Source: Amyelois transitella
Lineage: Eukaryota > Arthropoda > Insecta > Lepidoptera > Pyralidae
DNA: 64,000 nucleotides
Direction of reading: 5' to 3'
Assembly (NCBI RefSeq): GCF_032362555.1
Contig: NC_083506.1
Location: 11,579,501 to 11,643,500, forward strand
Position 1 is the stretch's first letter, and each line of letters opens with the position of its first letter. Below, one piece after another: positions 1 to 10,500 of the stretch. Below the pieces are notes generated by a model. It did not search any database and had not been told where the DNA came from. It saw nothing but the letters and a program-made list of their open reading frames with translations. A program made the position numbers and the translations under genes.

Positions 1-338
1 AAAATATTAGTAAAGGCACCTCTTTTGACTGTAGTATACGCTTATTATTTTATTATTATATACAAAACTTAGTCTATCTTCACAGTTTAAAACCAATGCG
101 ATAAAACAGTTAAATTACTAGTAAAGTTAAGTTGCTTTTGATAAACTACGATAGAGATGATTGTGGATGGTTCTTTTCTGTTCATTTGCACTGCAGCTAA
201 AGTATTTAGAAATCTTAATTCAGGAGATGATAATTATGTCTTTCAATGTCGCCGAAGGTAGTGAACCAAAAAGATGTGACACATCAACATTGGAACAGAA
301 TTAGATGGTAAGAAGCATTTTGAAATTAGAAGTCTCAC
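1..338. other. Intron of left SDR gene, nothing else seen
   Basis: AT-rich. No exon with the YxxxK motif was found, so the next exon is left of the window. Confidence 0.6.
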
Positions 339-516
339 CCAAAGCACGCCATGGACGTTGATGTCCATCATGGTTCTGATTTCCTTCTCCGTTTGCCTGA
401 GCAAAGGTTTGCAGGGCATGATGCCAGCGTTGTTGACGAGGATGGTCACCTCACCGACCTCCTTCTGGACCTTGTTCGCTAGGGCGAATACTGCTTCGCG
501 GTTGGTGACATCACAC
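339..516 (-). CDS. Left SDR gene, NNAG exon (last exon visible)
   Basis: 178 nt, preceded by TTTCAG and followed by GTGAGA. It encodes CDVTNREAVFALA..., NNAGIMPC and the DINVHGVLW end. Same size and phase as the 37938-38115 exon of the paralogue. The following exon with the YxxxK motif was not found in bases 1-338. Confidence 0.9.
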
Positions 517-3500
517 CTGAAATTTTGAATGTTTGACTTACAATTTGTCTTCACAACTTTCGTGATAGTACAATCATTTTTCAGCTACATTTTAAGTTTA
601 CATTTAAACTTATGTTTCCGTTTAAGGTATTATGGCTGATCAAGGGACTGTTGAAACTTTGATTATGTAAATGTACGAGTTAGCAATTTATAAATGTAAT
701 TTACTTAGGTATAACTTGATCCTTATAAAAACTCTTGATTTGCCAGTAATAAACATTATAATAAAATCATCATTTTATATTTTCGGTGTTCAAAATAGAT
801 TTCAGGTATTCACTGACGTACTCATATTTGTAAGCGGATCCTTTTTCTTCTTTAATCATGTTCACAGTCTCTTCATTCCCCTTCGGATTGATGTCCACAC
901 ATACGATCTTGGCTCCAAGCCTGCCCAGCCTCAGTGCTACTTCTTTTCCCATTCCATGACCAGCGCCTGTGATCTGCGAAAATGTATTTTGTTCAATTGG
1001 TTAGAAGTTCCATCTTGGCCTGACGCAATTTCTCAATCCAATCTTTGTAAACTCGGCCGCTTCTCCAATACAAATTAAAAAGCTTACCACTGACTAGATC
1101 TAATCTTTGATTTAGTTTTAACGCCGGCATTTATATCACTCTCTGCAGCCTTACTTAATTTTGACGGCCTCTGTGGCGCAGCGGTAGTACGCACTGTCTG
1201 TGACACCGGAGGTCCCGGGTTCAAATCCCGGCCAGGACATGAGGAGAAAAGAACTTTTTCTGATTGGCCTGGGTCTTGGATGTTTATCTATATAAGTATT
1301 TATTATAAAATATAGTATCGTTGAGTTAGTATCTCGTAACACAAGTCTCGAACTTACTTCGAGGCTAATACAATCTGTGTAATTTGTCCCGTATATATTT
1401 ATATATTTATATTTATTTATATTTTATATATATACTTATATTGGTTCATCACATAAATCTAATGAGGATTACTTGGTAGCTAGTAATATAAAATTGTATA
1501 TCCTGCAGTAATTCTGACATAATTAGATTATTATAACAATTTAACTATCGCGGTTTCTAGTTCCTTTATCAACAATGGCCTATTTACTAGTATATGCTCT
1601 ATACATAATGTTGTGTTGTTACAATGTTATGGTTACGCCTGCGCTACGCTTTCCGGTATGTGGTCTTCCATCGAGGACTTTTTGACCTCATTGGCCATCA
1701 GTCCTTCGAGAAATATGGCCTGCCTGGTTATTGCCACATTGCCAGTTTTCTACCCCGAGCTGCTGTGTCTTTTGGTTTTCTTTCGTCTATGGATCTCCTT
1801 GTACCTGATTCGATCTCGCAAAAATACACCGAGCATAGCTCGCTGTGTGACCCTCAGCCTATATATTATAAAATTGTACGCTAATGTAAATTTCAAAAAG
1901 CATTCCTTAACTAGTATCGTACGATTTCTTGAATAATCATTATATCTTTGTTTGTCTGTGATAACACTTGCCGTCGAAAGGTTATTGTGATGATATTAAC
2001 AAAATTTTTTATCACCTGATCAAAGTGTGGTCGGACTACCTAAACTTTGGATCTGTGTATCTAGATTAATGATAAAGTCGATTTTGTTCGACTGCTGGAG
2101 GTAATAAGTTAAAGAATTTTGGGATATCGCTAGACAAATAATGTGTTATTGTATGTTATCAATAATTTATGGTATGTCTTATATATACCTACTATCTTAA
2201 GAGAGCATCAGTGGACACGCTCGTAAATAATCATAAGCATAAGCAAAAGATTAGTGCCCATGTAACAGAAGCAATTACAATAATTAACTCTCAAAATTTT
2301 ATTTCACACAATTAAAATAAAATTTAATTAGGTAAACATATTGTGTACAAATTGTGTTAAAGCTCATCAAAATAAAATCACTTACCAAGACAATATCTTC
2401 GGACACATCTTTGGGCTCTCGTGGTAGGAAGAAGTTGTAAATGGATCTTAAGACTTCAAAATTCAATCTGATGTGTGTCCAGATGATCTCTACGATCAGT
2501 CTGATGATACCAATCACTTGTGGTTCCTCCGCCCTGGAACATTTCAGAATAAGTTTAGTACCTCAATAAATATTTTTAAAACAGCAACATTGACTACTGA
2601 TCCCAGAATGGGACCACTCAATGGAACTGTAGACGGAAACAATATAGCAAAATTGTTTGTGTTTACACACCCACTTCTTAATGAGGTCCTTACCGGGACA
2701 AACGCTAGGAAGATTATAATGAAAGCTAAATGGTAGCAATGAACATTATTTATGATCAAATCGAGAACGTCCTAGCCAAAGATCAGGTCAATAGTGGGCA
2801 CTCTTGACTTGATCTTTGGTGAAATGAAACCGACGAGCTTGTATGTAGAGTGTATTGATATAGATAAAGCATAAGAAGAATGCAGTGATGGCAATTGGAC
2901 AGATATCTACGGGAAAGAGGTATCATTTTATGTTCATATTTGGAATTTAGTAATGGCGATGGATGCAGCCCGATTCAAACTGATCAAGGTATATCTTCCT
3001 TAGACTGGTGTCTGAAAGCTCACCCATAAGAATAGTAGATCGTAGTCTAGCATCGAGCACACTTCTGTCAATCATCTTTACTTCTGCACCCGTTACTAAT
3101 TATTAATAATCACAATTAAGCCAAAAACACCTGATAGTCTATTATCAAATATGATTACCCGTTTGGCTAAACTAACTATATACTGCTAGCCTCACTCACC
3201 TCGTTTCATATTGTTACTTACAATAAACAAACCGAAGCATATTATTTACAATTTGACTAGCTTTCCATATCAAATATATACCTATTGTCTTCATTAGGAC
3301 TAAGAATAGTGTATGTCAGCCCTTTGGGTTCTTCTTCCCACTGCTTCAAAAACGAAGTAACCCTAGTATGAAACCCTAGTAGTATAGAGCAGGTGTTTTC
3401 TCATATCACATATAGGGTCCCTAGGGTTGACTAGGAACTTATTCTTCGTGAATGCAATGTATCTGCGCTCTAGGAGAATCTGGTCTGCAGTCTCAGCAGC

Positions 3501-4654
3501 CATATGGTGAATTCGACACTGTGGTGTCAGGTACCGGGTGATAGGTACGATATTTATTAGGTGAAAATAAAAACCGTGAATTGGAAATCATAGGCCTTAT
3601 AAACTTTAGACTTCTCTGAATTTCAATTCGATCACGATTTTCAATACTATCCAGGCAAACAGGCTGTCAACCTCGTACGGGATATAGTAGTGAGATTTGT
3701 AATAATGGATAAGTATGTAGTTGTAAAGTAGATAAGTGTTAATACCTATCAGTAGGATTCGGTATCATATTATAATAATAACTTATTACGTGATAATATA
3801 ATAACAAAATCAGTAATAATCTCAATGGCAATATGATACATATCATAAATAATATTTACCAATATATAACAACAATTTTAAAATTTTGTCTTCTATTCCG
3901 CGCATACAATCATTAATACATACATACATATGGTCACGTCTATATCCCTTGCGGGGTAGACAGAGCCAACAGTCTTGAAAAGACTGAATGGCGTTTCGTT
4001 CGTTCACGTTCCACACGTTCAGCTATTTGGCTACAATCATTAATAAATAGCAAATTGTCAAAATTATAAAATGTCGGATAAAACTCTGCAACGTAGGAAA
4101 GGGAGGGAATAATGACCATAAATTGGGAACGTTTGGTTAAAAAATTGATGAATGCGGACGCGAAGAAAATCTAGTGGCAGAAAAATTGTAGTATGAACAG
4201 TATGAACGTACGCGTATTTGCCAAAAAGAATCCCAAATTTTTTCATAGGTTGTAAAATATGGGTTTTAGCAAAAATTGACATAAAAAGTACAATCGGGAA
4301 TAAATCATGATGGAAGAGATAGATATTGTTTTTAAAAACAGTATTTTGCTAAAGTACTGTGTATTTATATACTTAAACTTAATGCATATGAATTGTGCAA
4401 CATCATCATCAACCACATTGTGGGTCTTATTCCATAAGGCATTCTCTGCCAGTCGAACCTTTAGACCAAACTAAGATGTATATACGGGAGGTGCGATAAC
4501 AGTATTCTTCACTAAATAAATAACTGTGATATTTATCAAATAAACGTTTATTTACTGTAAAACTAATTCTAAGCCAATCTTCTTATATTGATATTCATCG
4601 AAATGCAAAAGTGAATTATGGTTTAAACTTAAAAAACGAAAGGTAAACTTACAT
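339..4654 (-). CDS. SDR16C-type short-chain dehydrogenase, 5' part (gene runs off the left edge)
   Basis: First ~160 residues of an NAD(P)-dependent oxidoreductase of the retinol dehydrogenase / 17-beta-HSD11/13 type. Coding pieces in order are 4653-4654, 2386-2533, 822-973 and 339-516, all with GT-AG borders and continuous phase. The product has a hydrophobic N-terminal segment, the FFLPREPK linker typical of this family, the cofactor motif TGAGHGMG, an acidic residue after strand 2 (CVDIN) and NNAG. The catalytic Ser/Tyr/Lys exons are not present and should lie left of base 1. The 152-nt and 178-nt exons match those of the plus-strand paralogue at 35414-41227 in length and phase. The start codon seems to be split by the first intron (AT at 4654-4653, G at 2533); no in-frame ATG precedes the motif in the 2386-2533 exon. 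Family known, substrate not determined. Confidence 0.85.
822..973 (-). CDS. Left SDR gene, cofactor-binding exon
   Basis: 152 nt, preceded by CGCAG and followed by GTACGT. It encodes ITGAGHGMGKE, then CVDINPKGNEETV, the Rossmann-fold dinucleotide-binding half. It ends in phase 2 exactly like the 37118-37269 exon of the paralogue. Confidence 0.9.
1164..1440 (+). mobile_element. SINE-A, full length (tRNA-headed)
   Basis: The head has an A box TGGCGCAGCGG and a B box GGTTCAAATCC spaced as in a tRNA, followed by a unique body (GGCCTGGGTCTTGGATG, GTATCTCGTAACAC) and an AT/TTTA-rich tail. About 275 bp. Not a functional tRNA: the head is embedded and its stems are imperfect. Confidence 0.85.
1622..1860 (-). 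mobile_element. RTE-like LINE fragment (reverse transcriptase C-terminal region), broken
   Basis: Minus-strand reading in shifting frames gives FLRDRIR and QAGHISRRTDGQ...GQKVLD...HTGKRSAG, typical of the C-terminal part of RTE-type ORFs. Stops and shifts show it is dead. Confidence 0.65.
2386..2533 (-). CDS. Left SDR gene, exon encoding the N-terminal hydrophobic segment
   Basis: The acceptor TTCCAG precedes 2533 and the donor GTAAGT follows 2386. It encodes AEEPQVIGIIRL... through FFLPREPK to EDIVL and ends in phase 0. The plus-strand paralogue has an acceptor of the same phase at the equivalent place (35391). Confidence 0.8.
2763..2850 (+). mobile_element. RTE 3'-end scrap with small inverted repeat
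   Basis: ACGTCCTAGCCAAAGATCAG and ACCGACGAGCTTG match the RTE end seen at 26097-26739. An imperfect hairpin (CAAAGATCAGGTCAA / TTGACTTGATCTTTG) sits inside. Confidence 0.55.
3350..3545 (-). pseudogene. Unrecognised coding-like remnant
   Basis: Minus strand reads open as PITRYLTPQCRIHHMAAETA, then QILLERRYIAFTKNKFLVNP before a stop. The composition looks protein-like, and it has no start or recognised domain. Could be an exon of an unknown gene or part of a transposon protein. Confidence 0.3.
3917..4032 (-). mobile_element. SINE-B 3' fragment
   Basis: (CATA)n, then TGGTCACGTCTATATCCC through the Pol-III-like AGTCTTGAAAAGACT hairpin, broken off near GCTATTTGGC. Confidence 0.85.
4395..4500 (-). 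mobile_element. LINE-type 3' end (family E) fragment
   Basis: CATAAGGCATTCTCTGCCAG and GGACCAAACT-like text as at 62930-62980. Confidence 0.55.
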
Positions 4655-4751
4655 TTTACTATTCGTCCTGCTGTTTAGCGATATCCCCTAACTATCACGG
4701 AATTGACACTAACACGCATTTATTAACGGCTGATATTGCTTGATAAGAACT
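4653..4751 (-). promoter_or_regulatory. Candidate first exon and start site of the left SDR gene
   Basis: On the minus strand a TCAGT initiator-like motif (4749-4753) is followed by about 100 nt ending in AAAAT and a perfect GTAAGT donor (4652-4647). Joining this end to the acceptor at 2533 gives AAAATGGCGGAGG, which creates an ATG in frame with the dehydrogenase. The leader holds a 14-codon upstream frame beginning in AAATGCG. A Helitron-like end (GAAGTCGCGGGCTAGCT, from about 4771) lies just upstream. The join is inferred, with no transcript evidence. Confidence 0.45.
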
Positions 4752-4934
4752 GATAATAGAACAGATTACAGAAGTCGCGGGCTAGCTCATTTAGAATTAG
4801 CACAAAACTGAGTAACTATTATTGTGCTATAATACTAAATATAAGTACTTATATCCGCGATAAGATGATAGTCCGAGGACCTGGTGCATGTTACGAGTAT
4901 GTCACTTTATAGATCACTTACGAGTAGGTACGTT

Positions 4935-5080
4935 TTGAACATCATTTTGCGAAAGAGAAAGAAAGAAAAGAAAGAAAAATCTTTATTTGGCGCAAGATGT
5001 AACATTACATTTTCATTCATAAACATAGAAATAAAAAATAAAAAAAAAAATACATTAAATAAAGAGCATTGTCCAGGGTG
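4935..5080 (-). repeat. Dispersed repeat F (LINE 3' end-like)
   Basis: AAAGAAAAATCTTTATTTGG and CGCAA followed by A-rich text. The same start is at 49468-49630 in ORP intron 8. Confidence 0.55.
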
Positions 5081-5577
5081 GAATTAATTTTATTAACATC
5101 GTTTTATATATGAATTCAAAGTTAATATTTTTTGAAAATTTTCAATACTTATACTACATACTTTAATTTTACAAAGGTTAAAGAGAAACAAAAGCTAGTT
5201 CTACTTACTTGAGACTTAGATCACACGCACTTTTTCACGTCTTTTTATAAAGTAATATGTCTAATATGTAAGTAGAATATAAATTTTAAATAATTAAATC
5301 GTGTAAAGAGTTCGACGACGACAATTTTTTACGAAAACAGTTATTGCAACAACCAATTTTAAAAGTACCTGAAAAAATCCTAGACATGTACCAATGAACT
5401 TTGTTTTATAGGTACATATATGTTTGATTTACAACATTCAGTTAATATACATATACGTCTGTATTCTCGCATTGTCTAACCTCTACCTTTATTTTCATCT
5501 TGTTAAAAAATTTACGTACTTATGCTTTTCTCAGGATGCTCCTCTTCATCATAACAACAATGGTGAGCTTTCGAAGT

Positions 5578-5900
5578 ATAATGTGAAAGAAGATGTAGTA
5601 ACAGGAATAGAAAAGGGTATGTTAAGATGGTTTGGTCATGTGGATAGGATGAATGAAAGCAGGTTGACTAAGCAGATATACAAGGAGAATATTGACGGAA
5701 AGGTAAGAGTGGGAAGACCAATACGAACGTATCTTGATCAAATGAAGGGCGTCCTGGCAAAAGGTCAGGTCAAGAGTACCCAAAATCGTCGACCTTGCAT
5801 TAATTATGAATGTGAATGAAGCGAAAAAAGTATGCAGAGAGTGTGCCAAGTGGAAAGATGTAGTCTCTGCCTACCCCTCCGGGAAAAACGGAGTCACGGA
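5578..5900 (+). mobile_element. RTE-type LINE 3' end, broken
   Basis: Encodes VKEDVVTGIEKGMLRWFGHV and LTKQIYKENIDGKVRVGRP, then loses frame after RNRRP-like text. It ends CTACCCCTCCGGGAAAAACG. 5'-truncated, 60 bp from the gypsy insertion. Confidence 0.8.
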
Positions 5901-5965
5901 AGTCACAGAAGTCACACATAATAAAGTACTTACCGAGTCACAATCTAAGTTATTGATAAACATAG

Positions 5966-6331
5966 TGTAAGAAAACACGCTTTAGTTTAAACACCTTTAT
6001 TTTCTTCACTGGAGCCACAGTTTTCTCCAAACACTTTACTTTGTAATACACAATACAATGACACAATGTAATTTTCAATTAATATCAAAATCCACGCTTA
6101 CGCGAGCAATGCACTCTATTGCTTTAATGCGAAGAGAAGAATGCCCCCAAATTATCGAATACCCGCCTTTTAAAAACCTTTAGTGTTCCCTGTATGAAAA
6201 ATCATTACTAACAAAACAATACATTGCCAGTGTAATAAAAACTAAAATGAATTGATGAAATACATTTAAGTTGTATATCATAAAAATTCAAGTGTATATC
6301 TAATAATTTAATAAACTAATATAATCTTACA
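5966..6331 (-). repeat. 3' LTR (sense) of the gypsy element
   Basis: 366 bp, TG...CA ends within a 6-bp inverted TGTAAG/CTTACA. On the sense strand an AATAAA lies about 35 nt before the end (plus 5998-6003 TTTATT). Confidence 0.97.
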
Positions 6332-6345
6332 TTCGCCCATCCTGA
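6332..6345 (-). other. Weak candidate polypurine tract
   Basis: The sense strand reads CAGGATGGGCGAA next to the 3' LTR. It is purine-rich but interrupted; no better tract is adjacent. Confidence 0.3.
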
Positions 6346-6515
6346 CCAAGTGCATGACCTCATGCACACAAAAGAAAGAAGAAAAAAAAAAATAAACAAT
6401 AAATGGAAATATGAAACATAGCAGTATTTATATAAGTATACAATTTCATTTAATTAAGTACACTTAATTATACATATATATTCATTTTCTAATTTCGTTA
6501 ATCTCTTATCAAATA

Positions 6516-6874
6516 CTGTGAACCCATCAATTCTCACAGCGTAAACATTATAGTACTTAAAGAAAATATTCCTGTTTGCAAACCCATCCATTCTTGCAAC
6601 AGGATCTATCTTGCCATTTAGGTAACGAACCCATCCATTCTCGTTACCATGATGGCCCATGACAAAACCACAAACCCATCCATTCTTGCAGCAGGATCTA
6701 TCTTGCCATTTAGGTAACGAACCCATCCATTCTCGTTACCATGATGGCCCATGACAAAACCACAAACCCATCCATTCTTGCAACAGGATCTATCTTGCCA
6801 TTTAGGTAACGAACCCATCCATTCTCGTTACCATGATGGCCCATGACAAAACCACAAACCCATCCATTCTTGCA
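6516..6874 (-). repeat. 3'-UTR array of hairpins sharing one 12-nt loop, with a 92-bp tandem repeat
   Basis: The 92-bp period starts at 6581, 6673, 6765 and 6857 (three units plus a partial). Loop ACCCATCCATTC (plus strand) is enclosed by GGTAACGA/TCGTTACC at 6621-6648, 6713-6740 and 6805-6832, by a 10-bp stem with one bulge at 6571-6603 and, as ACCCATCAATTC, by CTGTGA/TCACAG at 6516-6539. Alternate occurrences (6670s, 6760s, 6850s) keep the loop with only 3-bp or broken stems. Because 92 is not a multiple of 3, open frames across it are artefacts of the repeat. Confidence 0.9.
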
Positions 6875-7072
6875 GTTTTGCCTATATATCAAATGTCCAA
6901 ATAACAAATATAAAGATTATCTTATTACATATAAACACTGTAATTTCCAAAAATTACTACTCAAAATATTTCCATCAGCCTAACATGTTATTTAGATAAT
7001 TAATTTAACACCATAAAACACTATTTAAATAATACAATAGTTAAACATTAGTCTATAACAAATCCTCATTAC

Positions 7073-7566
7073 CTAATTCTCGCTCATATTTTCATCATTA
7101 CCCGTCATATCATCCTCGTTATCGGTTGTATCAGATTCATTAACAGCTAATGCGGCGGTATTGATCCAAGGCAACATTCGGTCGGCAGCCACAGTAGTTT
7201 TCCGCTTATTCTTTGATTCCGTAAGGCCTGGAATAGCTGCTACCCTATATCTGTCATTTCCTAATACTGAAACAACTCTATATGGACCTATGTACGCAGG
7301 CAGGAGTTTTTTACTTTTACCGTCATTAGCAAAAGTCGTTTTAGTAATTCTAACTAAATCCCCTTCTCCATAAATTCGCGAACATCGCCTGCCTTTGTCA
7401 TACCTTTGTTTTTGTTTTGCCTGCTCTAAGTCAATTTTATCTTTTGCATTTTCTCTAATGAAAGTCAAATCACTTAAATCACGAGTCTCTCGTCTGATGT
7501 CATTTAATTTGGGATTAACCTCCGAATTCATCCTAGTACCAAACATTAGTTCGGCGGGTGTCCTGC
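7073..7566 (-). pseudogene. Integrase C-terminal part, out of frame with gag-pol
   Basis: An open frame continuing integrase homology, including the GPY/F module (YIGPYRVV...DRYRV) and an acidic tail, with its stop at 7073-7075. Homology switches frame within about 15 bp (7565-7580), beside a short run of A on the sense strand. A single missing base is the simplest reading; an assembly error or programmed frameshift are alternatives. Only the shift is described here. Confidence 0.85.
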
Positions 7567-10500
7567 CTATGGTCTTTGATAAGTATTATTTAAGCCCCAC
7601 TGAACTGTGCCAACCGTAACATCCCACTCTCTTTCATCTCGATTTAGATTTTGAGCTGTCAAGGAATTTAAAATTGTACGGTTGTACCGTTCCACTTGTC
7701 CGTTTGAACGTGGACTGGCGACGGAGTTTAGGACGTGTTTTATCCCTTTATCAAGACAAAACCTTTTAAACGCATGTGACGTGAAACACGTTCCCCTGTC
7801 ACTAATAATACGGTCTGGAATACGAAACAAGCAAAAAATATCCTCTAATACTCTAATAGCACTTTGCGTTTTTGTGTCGCGTACCGGCCTAGTAAACGCA
7901 AACTTAGTAAAACCATCTATGATGACTAAAAGATGAGTGTTACCTCTTTTTGACTTTACGAAGGGTCCAAGGTGGTCAATATGCAGCGTGTGAAATGGTA
8001 CTTCCACTTTTACAATAGGATGTAAATGTCCTTCCTTCGTCGAATTATTTTTCTTGGCATAAGCACATTCAATACAAGCGTTGACATATTTCTTTACAAA
8101 CCTTGACATTTTGGAAAACCAGTAAGATTTTTGTAAACGTTCTAAGGTCTTTTCTGTTCCAAAATGTCCTATGTCGTCGTGATTCATTTGACAAAGTTGC
8201 CACCTTGCACCCTTCGGTACCACCCATCGAATGTTGTTTTGATCCCCATCGAAATACCTATACAATTTATTGTCTTTTATTAGGTAATTATCTCTAATGT
8301 ACTTAAGCCCATCAGCGTCTATATTGGAGGTCAAGATGTCACGAATCCTACATAACTCTGTATCTCCTAACTGTAAAGTATGCAACCAATCATCACTACG
8401 AGTACTAATGTTCATCACTGTCGGATATTGTTCTAAAATATGAGAAGTTTCACTGTCAGTCACAGGATTGCGAGAAAGAGCGTCTACATGTGTCATTTTA
8501 ATACCTGGGCGATACTCGACTGAGCACTGAAATTCTTGCATAAGGAGCCACCATCGTGCAATCCGAGGAAGAATATCTCGTTTAGAAAATGTTGACCTGA
8601 GAGCACTACAATCCGTGATTATCTTAAAAGATTGACCTAGTAAATATACTCTGAACTTTTTTAAAGAACATATGACAGCTAATGTTTCAAGCTCGTAGGC
8701 GTGAAAGTTTCTCTCCTCGGGAGAAGTCTTGCGGCTATAGAAGGCTACAGGTTTAAATGAATCGCTGTCATGCGATTTTTGCAGTAAAACACCGCCAACT
8801 CCTAGTTTACTAGCATCTGTATGTAGTTCAGTTTCTGCAGAGGAATCAAAAATGGCAAGAATCGGTCTTTCTACTAGTTTGGCTTTCAGAGTTTCAAATG
8901 CCTGTTCCTGCTCATGTGTCCACGCCCAAACAGCATCCTTAGTTAGCAGCTTTGTCAAAGGATATGCATGTGTTGCAAAATTGCGAATAAATTTACGGAA
9001 ATATCCTACTAAGCCTAAAAATTGCCGTACCGTGTGTTGGTCTGTGGGACGTGGAAATTCAAGGACGCAATGGATTTTTTTATTACCAGGCCGGACTCCA
9101 GCGGCCCCTATTTCGTAGCCTAGGTAATCTATTTTGTCCATCAGAAATTCACACTTCGCTAGGTTAAGAGTTAAATTTGCAGTTTCCAGCAAATGAAATA
9201 CTTTCTCTAACCGCGCTAGGCATTCCTCCACAGTCCTTCCATATATTAAAACGTCATCAATATATGATGTAGCGCCATTATACCGGGCTGGACCCAAAAC
9301 ACGATGCATCATACGTTGAAATACAGCTGGTGCATTTGCCAAACCGAACGGCATACGATTAAATTCGTACTGTCCGTCTGGTGTGACAAATGACGTCAAC
9401 GATCGCGAGTGTTCGGCAATCGGTACCTGGTAGTAACCAGATATTAAATCAAGAGTTATAAAGTATGCTTGGCCGGAGAGACGTGCAATTTCATCCTCGA
9501 TATTAGGCATAGGGTAACGCTCTTTGACTGTCACGGAATTTAACATCCTGTAGTCAACACACATTCTCATCTTACCATCTTTCTTACGAACTAAGATAAT
9601 TGGGCTTGCGTATTCAGAGACAGACTCGCGGATTATACCTGCATCTAACATCTCAGTTATCATCTCTCTGACAGTCTCCCTTTCTTTGTGAGATAACCTA
9701 TACGGCCGATAAACGACTGGTTTTTTACTATTAACCTCTATGACCATCTCTGTAATATTGGTACACCCTAGTTCACCCAAAGACGACGCAAAACAATGCT
9801 GGTATTTGTTTAGAATCTCCAAAAGATGCTTTTTATGTGATTCTCCAATAGAATCCCCTACACGAATTTGACTTGTAAGAAGTCTAGTCGGTTTATTATT
9901 TTCGTCTAAACATTTCCTAACATGATTAACTACTCTAACTTGTATGCCCCGACTAATCACCGTCCCCTCTTTTATAACAATATATTCTGTTATTGGAGTA
10001 ACCAATAAATAAACAATTCCATCCTTGACAGGGTATATACCCCCCAACACAGCCAACTGGCTTGAAGGTTTACCAATGATCTTGCTATCTACTAAAATAC
10101 TCCCATCGACACTCGGTTCCGTGATAGTCTTTGCGCTAACCAACCCGTAAATATTAGCCGTCGATGCTGATTTAATTCTAACTGAAATCTCTTGACCAAC
10201 GTCAATATTGGGAAACGGCATTTCACTGACAACATTTAAAAAGCTAAGACTATCTGCATTTTTGAATACGACCACATGGGATTGTTCAGTAAAGGACTGT
10301 CCAATTAGTATAGGTAGATCTAAAAGTTTATCATCAACTACTTGACATTTGACACTACCCTCAACTCCGTCTACTGATAAATCAATCGTAACACTGCCAA
10401 GAGTACGAACTATTTCATTACCGAAACCTTTTAGGGCAATTGTCTCATTGCTCTGTGATAACCCTAGGTCGGACGCAAACGATTTCTTAATAAGCGAAAC

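Noticed and set aside
1164..1240. A tRNA gene (A and B boxes present)
   Set aside because: It is the head of SINE-A, joined to a body found at three other places; the cloverleaf is imperfect.
6454..6907. Three overlapping minus-strand open frames of 65-90 codons with the same protein text (KNGWVCGFVMGHH)
   Set aside because: They are the 92-bp repeat read in successive frames (92 is 2 modulo 3). No start context, and the DNA pattern is better explained by hairpins.
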